The notes under the pieces are model-generated. The model was not told the DNA's origin, ran no database searches, and worked only from the letters and a program-made list of their open reading frames with translations. The translations under genes and the position numbers were made by a program. From the NCBI GenBank assembly GCA_025359135.1, contig JANYHJ010000003.1, positions 1-64,000 on the forward strand: a stretch of DNA of 64,000 bases, in the 5' to 3' direction. The DNA comes from Gemmatimonadota bacterium. Its GTDB lineage: Bacteria > Gemmatimonadota > Gemmatimonadetes > Gemmatimonadales > Gemmatimonadaceae. This document shows positions 16,419-23,963 of the stretch, piece after piece; position 1 is the first letter of the stretch, and every line of letters starts with the position of its first letter.

Positions 16419-18238
16419 TCACCCCGTCATCGCCCGCTTCGCCAACTCGCGCCGCTCGTCGATCGTGCCGCGCGGCTCGTCCATGATCGGGTCCGTCACC
16501 CAGTAGCCAGCCTCCGCGCGCACGATGGCGGCGATGTCCTTCCGCCGCGCGTCCACTTCCTCCTCGCGCGCGTCGAGCGCGTTCCGCGCATGGCGGAACC
16601 AGCGCCCCGCCTGCACGCAGAAGAGGTCGGCGAGCGCGAGCTCCCGCTCGCACTGCTCCACGCCGCGCTCCGCGATCAGCGCCTGCGTCCGGCTCAGCAC
16701 CGCCGACGTCGCGAAGAGCTGGATCGCCATCTCCGCCAGCCGCTCCACCACCAGCTGTCGCTCGATGATCTGCTTCTTGTACTTCATGATCATCTCGTCG
16801 GTGGCGCGCTTGAGGTCGGCCACGTGCTTCTCGAGGTACTTGCGGTGCTCCTGCAGCCGCGGGTGGAGCGGCGTGTCCACGCCGTCGCTCACGCCGAGCA
16901 CCTCGCGCACGCGGTCAGCCGCGAATCCGCTCACGAGCCCGAAGTTCTTCACCGGCGCCCGCATCGCGCTGCCGATCTGCGCCAGTCGCTCGGCGGGGCC
17001 CTGGATGCCCGTCAGTCCGATGAAGAGGCGCAGCACCTCGTTCGCCCCCTCGAAGATCCGCTGGATGCGCGCGTCGCGCAGCCAGCGCTCGTACGGCTGC
17101 GGCTGGCAGTAGCCGCGTCCGCCCGCCACCTGCACCATCTCGTCGCTCGCGCGCCAGATCAGCTCGCTCGCGAACACCTTGCAGATCGCCGCCTCGAGCG
17201 CCCAGTCGTGCGTGTCGGCGTCGATGCCATGCGCGAGGATCCCGAGCATCGCCTCGCTCGCGTACGTCTCCGCCGCGAGATGCGCCATCTTCCGCTGCGT
17301 GATCTCGAAGTTGGCCAGCGGCTGACCGAACTGCACGCGCTGCTCCGCATAGCGCGCCATCTCGCCGAGCAACTCCTTCGCGCCTCCCGTGCATCCGGCC
17401 GCGAGCGTGAGCCGTCCCCCATTCAGCACGTTGACGGCCACGGCAAAGCCCTTGCCCACCTCGCCCAACACGTGATCGGCCGGCACCTGCAGGTTGTCGT
17501 AGACGAGATCGGCCTGCGTGCTCCCCTTGATGCCGAGCTTCTTGAACGTGCCCACGACCTTGAAGCCCGGCATGTCGGGACGGATGATGAACGCCGTCGG
17601 CCGCTTCTTCTTCACGCCGCCCTTCATCACCTCGGTCTGCGCGAACGTCGCGATCACGCCGGCCCGGTGCCCGTTGCCGATCCAGATCTTCCGCCCGTTC
17701 AGGCTCCACGAACCGTCCGCATTCTCCGAAGCATGCGACACGATGTTCTGCGCGTCGCTGCCCGTCTCCGGCTCCGTGTCGCGTAGGCCGCCAGCATCTT
17801 CCCCTTGGCCAGGTCGGGTAGGTAGCGCGCCTTCTGCGCATCGTTGCCGAACAGCACGATCGCCTTGGAGCCGAGCCCGCAGTGCACGCCCACAAGCACG
17901 CCGAGCGACGCATCGATGCTCGCCAGCGTCGCAAACACCCGCGCGTACGCCGTCGCGGACAACCCGAGCCCGCCGTACTCCTTCGGAATCGACAGCCCCA
18001 GCATCCCCATCTCGCCGAAGGCCGTGATCACCGCCTCCGGCACCTTCTCTTCGCTGTCGATCTGCTCGTTGATGATCAGGTCGCCGTGCAGTGCGCGCAG
18101 TCCCGTGATCAGGCGACGCACCACGGCGGCCTCGCCCGCGTCACGCTGTTCGAGCGTGGGTGGATACGGGAAAATCGCGGCGTCGAAGATCGCGCCGGCG
18201 TAGAGGCCGCGCGTGAAGGAGGGCTTGGTGTCGGTCAT
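16419..18238 (-). pseudogene. Very-long-chain acyl-CoA dehydrogenase, split by a frameshift
   Basis: The N-terminal part (18238 down to about 17778) and C-terminal part (about 17777 down to 16419) together form one acyl-CoA dehydrogenase of about 605 residues, the length of VLCAD/ACAD9-type enzymes. The N-part has MGMLGLSIPKEYGGLGLSAT. The C-part has NGRKIWIGNGHRAG, GGRGYCQPQPYERWLRDARI and RIFEGANEVLRLFIGLTGIQ, which contains the catalytic glutamate. At 17777-17783 the reading AAYA jumps to TEPETGSDAQN: one base is missing where ALTEPETGSDA is expected. The rest is undegraded, so this is either a recent mutation or a sequence error. It would catalyse the first oxidation of fatty acid beta-oxidation. 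Confidence 0.85.
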
Positions 18239-18248
18239 GCTCAAATAT

Positions 18249-18335
18249 GTCGTCCTGAGCGCAGCGAAGGACCTGCTTGTCCTGGTCCGCGCTGTTGGTC
18301 CCGGAAAGCCGACCCTTCACTCCGCTCACGACGAC
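18249..18335. repeat. REP-like hairpin element, copy B
   Basis: The left arm (18249-18278) contains the exact core CCTGAGCGCAGCGAAGGACC. A diverged opposing arm lies at 18310-18335 and reads as its reverse complement with several changes. The element spans the gap between two minus-strand genes and reaches into the 3' end of the thioesterase gene, whose TGA stop (18326-18328) is the TGA of the right arm. Confidence 0.75.
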
Positions 18336-18838
18336 ACGAGCACCGGCCCTTCGCTCCACCACGTCACGACCGCCGGCTTCTCGAACGGTGGCACTGCCGG
18401 CAACCCCGGCATCGTGCTCGCCGGCGCGATGCGCTCCTTGCCACGGTACAGCGCGCCGCGAGAGTAACACACTGCGTTCACCGTCTCACCCTGCGTCATG
18501 CGGTGCTCGAAGTACAACAGCTTCTCGTCCCACCAGACTGCGCGCGTCGTCACCGTCACCACCGAAAACAGGCGCGCGGCGCGCTTGAACTGCATCATCT
18601 CGCTGTGCGTGAGCGGAATCCAACGTTCCCGGACCACCGTCAGCCAGCTCACGTTGTGCAGCACCATGCACCACCGGCCCAGCCCCGCCCACGCGAAGTA
18701 GCTGTGCGAGGCCGCACGCGTCAGCTCCACGTCGAACGGAGTCACGAGCACCCGGAACGAACGTGGCGCGAGCGCGTCGGGCGCGGAGCGGGAGAACAGC
18801 GCCTGCAGGATGATCTTGAGCAGCCGGAACTTGTGCAT
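18326..18838 (-). CDS. Hotdog-fold acyl-CoA thioesterase family protein (THEM6-like)
   Basis: This 170-residue protein starts MHKFRLLKIILQALFSR, an amphipathic/hydrophobic N-terminus, then has FRVLVTPFDVELTRAASHSYFAWAGLGRW, which resembles the thioesterase THEM6/4HBT layout where an Asp precedes a helix. It continues with a strand-rich core VVTVTTRAVWWDEKLLYFEH and AVCYSRGALYRGKERIAPA. The expected asparagine-rich NNAxY helix motif is replaced by SHSYF, so catalytic competence is unsure. The stop codon lies inside a REP-like repeat. It lies downstream of a 112-bp gap shared with the divergent M28 peptidase. Confidence 0.6.
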   Translation of the reverse strand: MHKFRLLKIILQALFSRSAPDALAPRSFRVLVTPFDVELTRAASHSYFAWAGLGRWCMVLHNVSWLTVVRERWIPLTHSEMMQFKRAARLFSVVTVTTRAVWWDEKLLYFEHRMTQGETVNAVCYSRGALYRGKERIAPASTMPGLPAVPPFEKPAVVTWWSEGPVLVSS

Positions 18839-18950
18839 GGATCGATGTGGTGGCGTGGCGCGAGGCCGAAATATGTGCCATCGCACGAGCGCCGCGTTAT
18901 CGTTGCCATGCCCCACGCTCGACCGCTCTGCCTCCCTCGCCGCTCATCGC

Positions 18951-20489
18951 ATGCCCCGCCGCCCGCTCGTCCCGCTCGCCCTCGCGTTCGCCCTCCTGCT
19001 CCCGACGGCGACCACCGCCCAGCGCGCTCCCGCACCACGCGAGGTCCCGGCCGCCATGCGCGAAGTGCGCGAAGCCGACCTCAAGCGCGACCTCTACGCC
19101 ATGGCCTCCGACGGCATGCGTGGCCGCGAAGGTGGCACCATCGACGAACTGCGCGCCTCGATCTGGGTGGCCGAGCAGTATCGCAAGATCGGCCTCGCCC
19201 CCAAGGGCGACGACGGTACGTACTTCCAGTGGTTCAACATGGTGCGCACGCGCGTCTCGACCACCATGAGCCGCGTCATGATCGGGGGCCAGTCCTTCGC
19301 GCTCTTCACCGACGTCACCGCCCCGGGCGTCGTGCCCATCGAGGCCATCGGCGCCATCACCTGGCTCGCCGACCTCGCCGACACCACCGTGGACGTCCGC
19401 GGCAAGATCGTGGCCGCGATGCTCCCGGCGCCCAACCCCGCCAGCATCCGCCCCAACAGCTATCCACTCAACGTCCGCTACGTGGATGCCGCCATCGCCG
19501 CGATGAACGCGCGCTTTGCGCGCCGCGGCGCCCTCGCCATCCTGCTCGTCGCCGATGCGCGCACCGACGCGGCATTCGGTCCGTTCGCGACCATGCGCAT
19601 CCGCGGCCTCTACGATGTCGACCGCGGCGTGCCGCGCTTCAACGGCGGCTCTGATCGCCTCGCGCCGATGCCGCAGCTCGGCCAAGGCGCGCCGCCCATC
19701 CTCCTCGTGCGCGCGAGCATGGCCGCCACCCTGCAGGCGCAGCCCACGGCCGAGATCGCCGTCCGCCTCGAGCGCTTCGAGACGCCCTGCGTGAATGTCA
19801 TCGCGGAGCTCGAGGGCACCGATGCGAAACTCCGAAACGAATACGTGCTCTACTCCTCGCACCAGGACGCCAACGGCACGCGCTACGTCATCGACGGCGA
19901 TTCGGTCTGGGCCGGGGCCGACGACAACGGTTCCGTATCCGTAGCCCAGTTCGCCGCGGCGCGCGCCTTCGTCAAGAAGCCGGGCAAGCGCTCGGTGCTC
20001 TTCGTGCACCACGGCTCCGAGGAACGTGGCCTCATCGGCTCGCGCTGGCATGCTGCCCACCCGGTCGTGCCCATCGCCCAGATCGTCGCCGTCATCAACG
20101 GCGACATGATCGGTCGCAACCACCCCGACTCCGCGAGTCTCCTCGGCGCGCAACCGCCCCATCGCAACTCCCCGGAGTTCGTGGCCATGGCGCTCAAGGC
20201 CAACGCGCTCACGGGCAAGTTCACGCTCGATTCGCTCTGGGATCGCCCCACGCATCCGGAAGGCTGGTACTTCCGCTCGGATCACGTCCCCTACGCGCGG
20301 GTCGGCGTGCCGTCGCTCATGTGGACCACCAACCTCCACGACGACTACCACACACCCAAAGACAACCCGCAGCGCATCGACTATCCCAAGCTCACGCGCA
20401 TGGCGCAGTGGATGTATCTGACCGGTTGGTTCGTGGCCAACGCGGACAAACGTCCGGCGCTCGATCCCGCGTTCAAGCTGGAGCGCTAG
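18951..20489 (+). CDS. Secreted M28-family zinc peptidase
   Basis: This 512-residue exported metallopeptidase has signal peptide MPRRPLVPLALAFALLLP and a likely cut after TTAQ. A PA-like domain lies at about 100-260. The M28 catalytic domain shows YSSHQDANG, GADDNGS, VHHGSEERGLIGS, INGDMIGRN and HDDYHTPKD, so the zinc ligands and the catalytic glutamate pair are all present. M28 enzymes are aminopeptidases or carboxypeptidases of the periplasm. The start at 18951 gives a clean signal peptide; the longer frame upstream would prepend a cysteine-rich stretch that I reject. Confidence 0.93.
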   Translation: MPRRPLVPLALAFALLLPTATTAQRAPAPREVPAAMREVREADLKRDLYAMASDGMRGREGGTIDELRASIWVAEQYRKIGLAPKGDDGTYFQWFNMVRTRVSTTMSRVMIGGQSFALFTDVTAPGVVPIEAIGAITWLADLADTTVDVRGKIVAAMLPAPNPASIRPNSYPLNVRYVDAAIAAMNARFARRGALAILLVADARTDAAFGPFATMRIRGLYDVDRGVPRFNGGSDRLAPMPQLGQGAPPILLVRASMAATLQAQPTAEIAVRLERFETPCVNVIAELEGTDAKLRNEYVLYSSHQDANGTRYVIDGDSVWAGADDNGSVSVAQFAAARAFVKKPGKRSVLFVHHGSEERGLIGSRWHAAHPVVPIAQIVAVINGDMIGRNHPDSASLLGAQPPHRNSPEFVAMALKANALTGKFTLDSLWDRPTHPEGWYFRSDHVPYARVGVPSLMWTTNLHDDYHTPKDNPQRIDYPKLTRMAQWMYLTGWFVANADKRPALDPAFKLER

Positions 20490-20610
20490 GCGGGCCTCAC
20501 GGCTATCTCGCTCCTCCGAAGCGGGTGTACGGCAAAATCGCGTCGCGCTGCGCGGTTGAGCTTACCCGTCTACAAGGGCAACTTATCCGAGAACATCTTG
20601 TGCGCGGCGT

Positions 20611-20640
20611 GTCGTCCCTGAGCGCAGCGAAGGACCTGCT
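20611..20640. repeat. REP-like element, copy C, next to a translation start
   Basis: The core CCTGAGCGCAGCGAAGGACC is present intact, with an extra C before it. The element ends two bases before the putative TTG start of the PHP-domain gene at 20643, and its GAAGGA lies at a ribosome-binding-site distance from that TTG. Confidence 0.8.
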
Positions 20641-20642
20641 CT

Positions 20643-22124
20643 TTGGCAGTTGTGGTTGCAGTTGTGGTTGCAGGTGTGGTTGCAGTTGTGGTTGCAGTTG
20701 TGGTTGCAGTGGTGGTTCCACCCGCACCTCCCTCCGCACCCTCCGTGCCCGCCGCGCCTCGCTTCACCACTCGCAATACCCCCACGGCCGGCGACGGACT
20801 CCCGGGCGCGCCCACCTTCCTGCCCAACCCTCGGCGCATCCTCTGGCCGACGGTCCTCACGGTGGTGCTGCTCCTCCCCGGCATCTATCCGCTCCCCGCG
20901 CTTCGCGATTCCCTCAACGGACTTGGCTTCGACGGCGGACGACTCGTCGTCAGCACCGGGTACCTCCGCTTCGCCCCGATCTTCAACGTCCTCGACGCGC
21001 TCTCGCTGCTCACCCTCCAGCAGCACTATGGCGTCATCGGCACCGTGCTCCTCTGGTGGCTCTATCGGCGCACCATGGCGCGCCTCCGCACCACCACGCC
21101 GCCGAACCTCCTCTGGGAATTCGCCGGCCTGCTGGGCGTCACGGCCGCCATCGTCGCTGTCTATGCCGCCGGTATCCTCCTGCCGCGCCCGATGGCGAAG
21201 CTGCAGGTCTTCGACTCCGAGCTCGTCGCCGTCGACTTCCACTCGCATACGCTCGCGTCGCACGACGGTCGGCCCGGCTTCGACGCCGAGATGAATCGCG
21301 CCTGGCACCAGCAGGCCGGCTATCACGTCAGCTACATCACCGACCACCTCGCGCCCGAGGGCGCGTCGAGCTGGTCGGAGGTCGAGAGAGGGATCGCGAA
21401 CAACCCGGTGCGCGCCGGCGAGGGCACGATCATCGCCGCCGGCATCGAGGCGCACTCCAACGGCACGCATGTCAACGTGCTCGGCGCACGCGCGCGCGAC
21501 CTCGGCATCTTCGGCCCGGCCGATCACCTCAAGGCGAAGGCGAAGCTCGCCAATGGCCTCACGCCGGTGGTGCTCCAGACCATCCCGGCCGATCTCGCGA
21601 ACTTTGCGCGTGAAAGCGTGGACTCCGTCACGCCGAGCATCGGCATCGAGGTCAATGACGCCGCACCGCGCGGCCTCGCGCAGAACCTCCGCGATCGTCC
21701 GCTCATCCTGCGCATGGTCGATTCGCTCAACCTCGCCCCCGTGGCCGCGAGCGACAATCACGGATGGGGACGCACCGCCGCCGCCTGGAGCCTCGTGCGC
21801 ATTCCCGGCTGGCGTCACCTGCCGACGGACACCATCATCGCCCGCATCGAAGAAACGCTGCGCACCCGCCGGCGATTCGCCGTGCGCACCATCGAGCGCC
21901 GCACCCCGCAGGTTGGACCGCCCGTGAGCGAACTGTTCTTCACCGTGCCGGCCATGCTCTACGACCTCAACGCCAGCATCTCCGCGATGGAACGGCTCTC
22001 GTGGATCATCTGGCTCTGGGGCATGGCGTTCATCGGGCCGTGGTTGCGCTTCGTCTTCGTGCGACGACTCGCCATCCGGCGCATCGCCCGCGACGCCGCC
22101 GCCGCCGCACGGGAGCCCACATGA
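20643..22124 (+). CDS. Membrane-anchored PHP-domain metal-dependent phosphoesterase
   Basis: This is a protein of about 493 residues. It starts with an AVVV-repeat segment encoded by a 12-bp tandem repeat, then has membrane spans near 68-85, 130-145 and 165-190. A PHP domain follows: DFHSHTLASHDGRPGF at about 197, HVSYITDHLAPEG, AAGIEAHSNGTHVNVLG and VAASDNHGWGRT, so the HxH, DH, E, H and D-x-H metal ligands of the fold are present. A final membrane span is near 455-475. The substrate is unknown. The true start is unclear: TTG 20643 or one of several in-frame GTG codons inside the repeat. It overlaps crcB by 4 bp. Confidence 0.75.
   Translation: MAVVVAVVVAGVVAVVVAVVVAVVVPPAPPSAPSVPAAPRFTTRNTPTAGDGLPGAPTFLPNPRRILWPTVLTVVLLLPGIYPLPALRDSLNGLGFDGGRLVVSTGYLRFAPIFNVLDALSLLTLQQHYGVIGTVLLWWLYRRTMARLRTTTPPNLLWEFAGLLGVTAAIVAVYAAGILLPRPMAKLQVFDSELVAVDFHSHTLASHDGRPGFDAEMNRAWHQQAGYHVSYITDHLAPEGASSWSEVERGIANNPVRAGEGTIIAAGIEAHSNGTHVNVLGARARDLGIFGPADHLKAKAKLANGLTPVVLQTIPADLANFARESVDSVTPSIGIEVNDAAPRGLAQNLRDRPLILRMVDSLNLAPVAASDNHGWGRTAAAWSLVRIPGWRHLPTDTIIARIEETLRTRRRFAVRTIERRTPQVGPPVSELFFTVPAMLYDLNASISAMERLSWIIWLWGMAFIGPWLRFVFVRRLAIRRIARDAAAAAREPT
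20647..20718. repeat. 12-bp tandem repeat, six units, in frame
   Basis: Six consecutive 12-bp units of CAGTTGTGGTTG run from 20647 to 20718, with a base change in unit 3 and two in unit 6. Each unit adds four codons, giving AVVV repeats in the PHP-domain protein, so copy-number change would lengthen or shorten a hydrophobic segment without a frameshift. Confidence 0.9.
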
Positions 22125-22498
22125 TGCCGTGGTTCGCCATCGCGCTCGGCGGCGCATTCGGTTCGGTGCTGCGTCACGCCGTCGGCCTCTGGGTCCAGCG
22201 CGGCGTGCCCGGCTTCCCGTGGGGCACCTTCGTCATCAACGTCACCGGCTCGTGTCTCCTCGGCTTTCTCGCCAAGGCGCTCGGCGGCGACACCGTCAAT
22301 CCGTCGCTGCGCGCCGCGCTCACCATCGGCCTCTGCGGCGGCTACACCACGTTCTCCACCTTCAGCTTCGAGACGATGCGCCTCATCGACGATGGCTTCG
22401 CCGCGCGCGCGGCCACCTACGTCGCCGCCTCGGTGCTCCTTTCCCTCGCGGCCATCTTCGCCGGTGCGGCGCTCGCCCGCACGGTTGTCGGCCGCTAA
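22121..22498 (+). CDS. crcB: Fluoride efflux channel
   Basis: CrcB (Fluc) proteins are dual-topology dimeric fluoride channels. This 125-residue, four-helix protein has GGAFGSVLRHAVG near the start, WGTFVINVTGSCLLGFL and GGYTTFSTFSFET, which hold the conserved asparagine and the phenylalanine/threonine pore residues. Its ATG overlaps the TGA of the PHP gene (ATGA), so it is translated with that gene; there is therefore no room for a dedicated fluoride riboswitch directly upstream, and none was seen. Confidence 0.93.
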   Translation: MMPWFAIALGGAFGSVLRHAVGLWVQRGVPGFPWGTFVINVTGSCLLGFLAKALGGDTVNPSLRAALTIGLCGGYTTFSTFSFETMRLIDDGFAARAATYVAASVLLSLAAIFAGAALARTVVGR

Positions 22499-22508
22499 GC
22501 CAAATCAC

Positions 22509-23894
22509 ATGACCGCCACCGTTCCCGCCGACCTCGCGTCGTTTCTCGACGTGCACGACGCGCGCATCCAGCGCGAACTCGACGCCTTCCTGCGCATTCC
22601 CTCGGTGAGCGCCCGTTCGGAGCATGACGCCGACACGCGTCGCGCCGCCGACTGGCTTGCCGCGGAATGCACGCGCATCGGCCTCACCACCGAGATCATT
22701 CCCACCGCGGGCCATCCGATCGTGCTCGCCGAGTGGCGCGGCGCGCCGGGCAAGCCGACCGTGCTCGTCTATGGCCACTACGACGTGCAGCCCGCCGAAC
22801 CGCTCGAGCTCTGGACGTCACCGCCCTTCGAACCGCAGGTGCGCGACGGCAAGCTGTACGCGCGCGGTTCCGTCGACGACAAGGGCCAGCTCTACCTGCA
22901 CGTCAAGGCGCTCGAGGCGCATCTCGCCGTGCGCGGTGCGCTGCCGGTGAACGTGATCCTGCTCGCGGAAGGCGAAGAGGAAGTCGGCAGCGAACACCTC
23001 GCGCCGTTCGTCGAGCAGCACGCCAAACGCCTCGCGTGCGACGCCTGCGTCATCTCCGACTCGGCCATGTTCGCGCCCGGGCTGCCGTCGCTGCTCTTCG
23101 CGTTGCGCGGACTCGCGTATTTCCAGATTGACATCGACGGCCCTGCGCAGGACCTGCACTCCGGCTCGTACGGTGGCGCGGTCATCAATCCCGCGATGGC
23201 GCTCGCGCGCATCCTCGCCACGTTCCACGACGCGGACGGACGCGTGGCCGTGCCCGGCTTCTACGACAACGTCAAGACGTGGGAAGACCGCGTGCGCGAC
23301 CGTATCCGCGCGCTGCCGTTCAGCGACGAGCACTTCCGTGCCGAAGTCGGTGCTCCCGCACTCGGCGGCGAAAAGGGGTTCAGCACGCTCGAGCGCATCT
23401 GGACGCGTCCCACCTGTGAAGTGAACGGCCTCCTGAGCGGTTACACCGGCGAAGGCGCCAAGACGGTGCTGCCCGCCAAGGCCATGGCCAAGGTGAGTTG
23501 CCGCTTGGTGCCCGACCAGACGCCCGCCGAGATCGAGCAGTTGATGCAGGCGCACGTCGAGCGCATCGCGCCCAAGGGCGTCAACGTGAAGGTCACGCAC
23601 CTGCATGGCGGCAATCCGTGGCGCGGCGAACCCGAGGGACCGTTCTTCCACGCAGCGGCCAACGCGCTCGAGGCCGCCTTCGGCAAGGCGCCCGTGCTCA
23701 CGGGCGAAGGCGGCTCCATTCCGGTGGTCGGCGACTTCCAGCGGATCCTCGGCGTGCCTGTGATTCTCATGGGCTTCGGCCTGCCTGGCGAGAACGCGCA
23801 CGCCCCCGATGAGTGGATCAGCGTGGGCAACTTCACCACCGGCATGCGCGCCGTCGCCGCGTTCTGGGACGAAGCCGGTCGCCTGTCATCCTGA
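22509..23894 (+). CDS. M20-family dipeptidase
   Basis: This 461-residue cytoplasmic dinuclear zinc peptidase resembles carnosinase/DUG1-type dipeptidases. Metal ligands are visible in VYGHYDVQPAEP, ARGSVDDKGQLY (bridging Asp), LLAEGEEEVGSEH (catalytic Glu and metal Glu), SDSAMFAPG and GENAHAPDEW. The dimerisation lid is between about 200 and 330 with DLHSGSYGGAV. It lies 10 bp after crcB, probably co-transcribed. The last codons (Ser-Ser-TGA) are provided by the REP-like element that starts at 23885. Confidence 0.92.
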   Translation: MTATVPADLASFLDVHDARIQRELDAFLRIPSVSARSEHDADTRRAADWLAAECTRIGLTTEIIPTAGHPIVLAEWRGAPGKPTVLVYGHYDVQPAEPLELWTSPPFEPQVRDGKLYARGSVDDKGQLYLHVKALEAHLAVRGALPVNVILLAEGEEEVGSEHLAPFVEQHAKRLACDACVISDSAMFAPGLPSLLFALRGLAYFQIDIDGPAQDLHSGSYGGAVINPAMALARILATFHDADGRVAVPGFYDNVKTWEDRVRDRIRALPFSDEHFRAEVGAPALGGEKGFSTLERIWTRPTCEVNGLLSGYTGEGAKTVLPAKAMAKVSCRLVPDQTPAEIEQLMQAHVERIAPKGVNVKVTHLHGGNPWRGEPEGPFFHAAANALEAAFGKAPVLTGEGGSIPVVGDFQRILGVPVILMGFGLPGENAHAPDEWISVGNFTTGMRAVAAFWDEAGRLSS

Positions 23895-23960
23895 GCGCAG
23901 CGAAGGACCTGCTTCGTCGCAATGCGACACAAGCAGGTCCTTCGCCGCGATCAGGACGAC
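23885..23960. repeat. REP-like hairpin, copy D, between convergent genes
   Basis: Two 30-bp arms (23885-23914 and 23931-23960) are nearly perfect reverse complements around a 16-base loop; each contains the core seen in the other copies. The stem would form a long hairpin in RNA from either strand, in the gap between the convergent M20 and rho genes, and could act as a bidirectional terminator. The TGA of the M20 gene is inside the left arm. Confidence 0.9.
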
Positions 23961-23963
23961 GGC

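Noticed and set aside
20647-20718. Possible CRISPR-like array
   Set aside because: The units are 12 bp, contiguous and without spacers; it is an in-frame tandem repeat.
22060-22130. Fluoride riboswitch upstream of crcB
   Set aside because: crcB overlaps the previous gene by 4 bp and the sequence before it is coding; no riboswitch-like structure was recognised.
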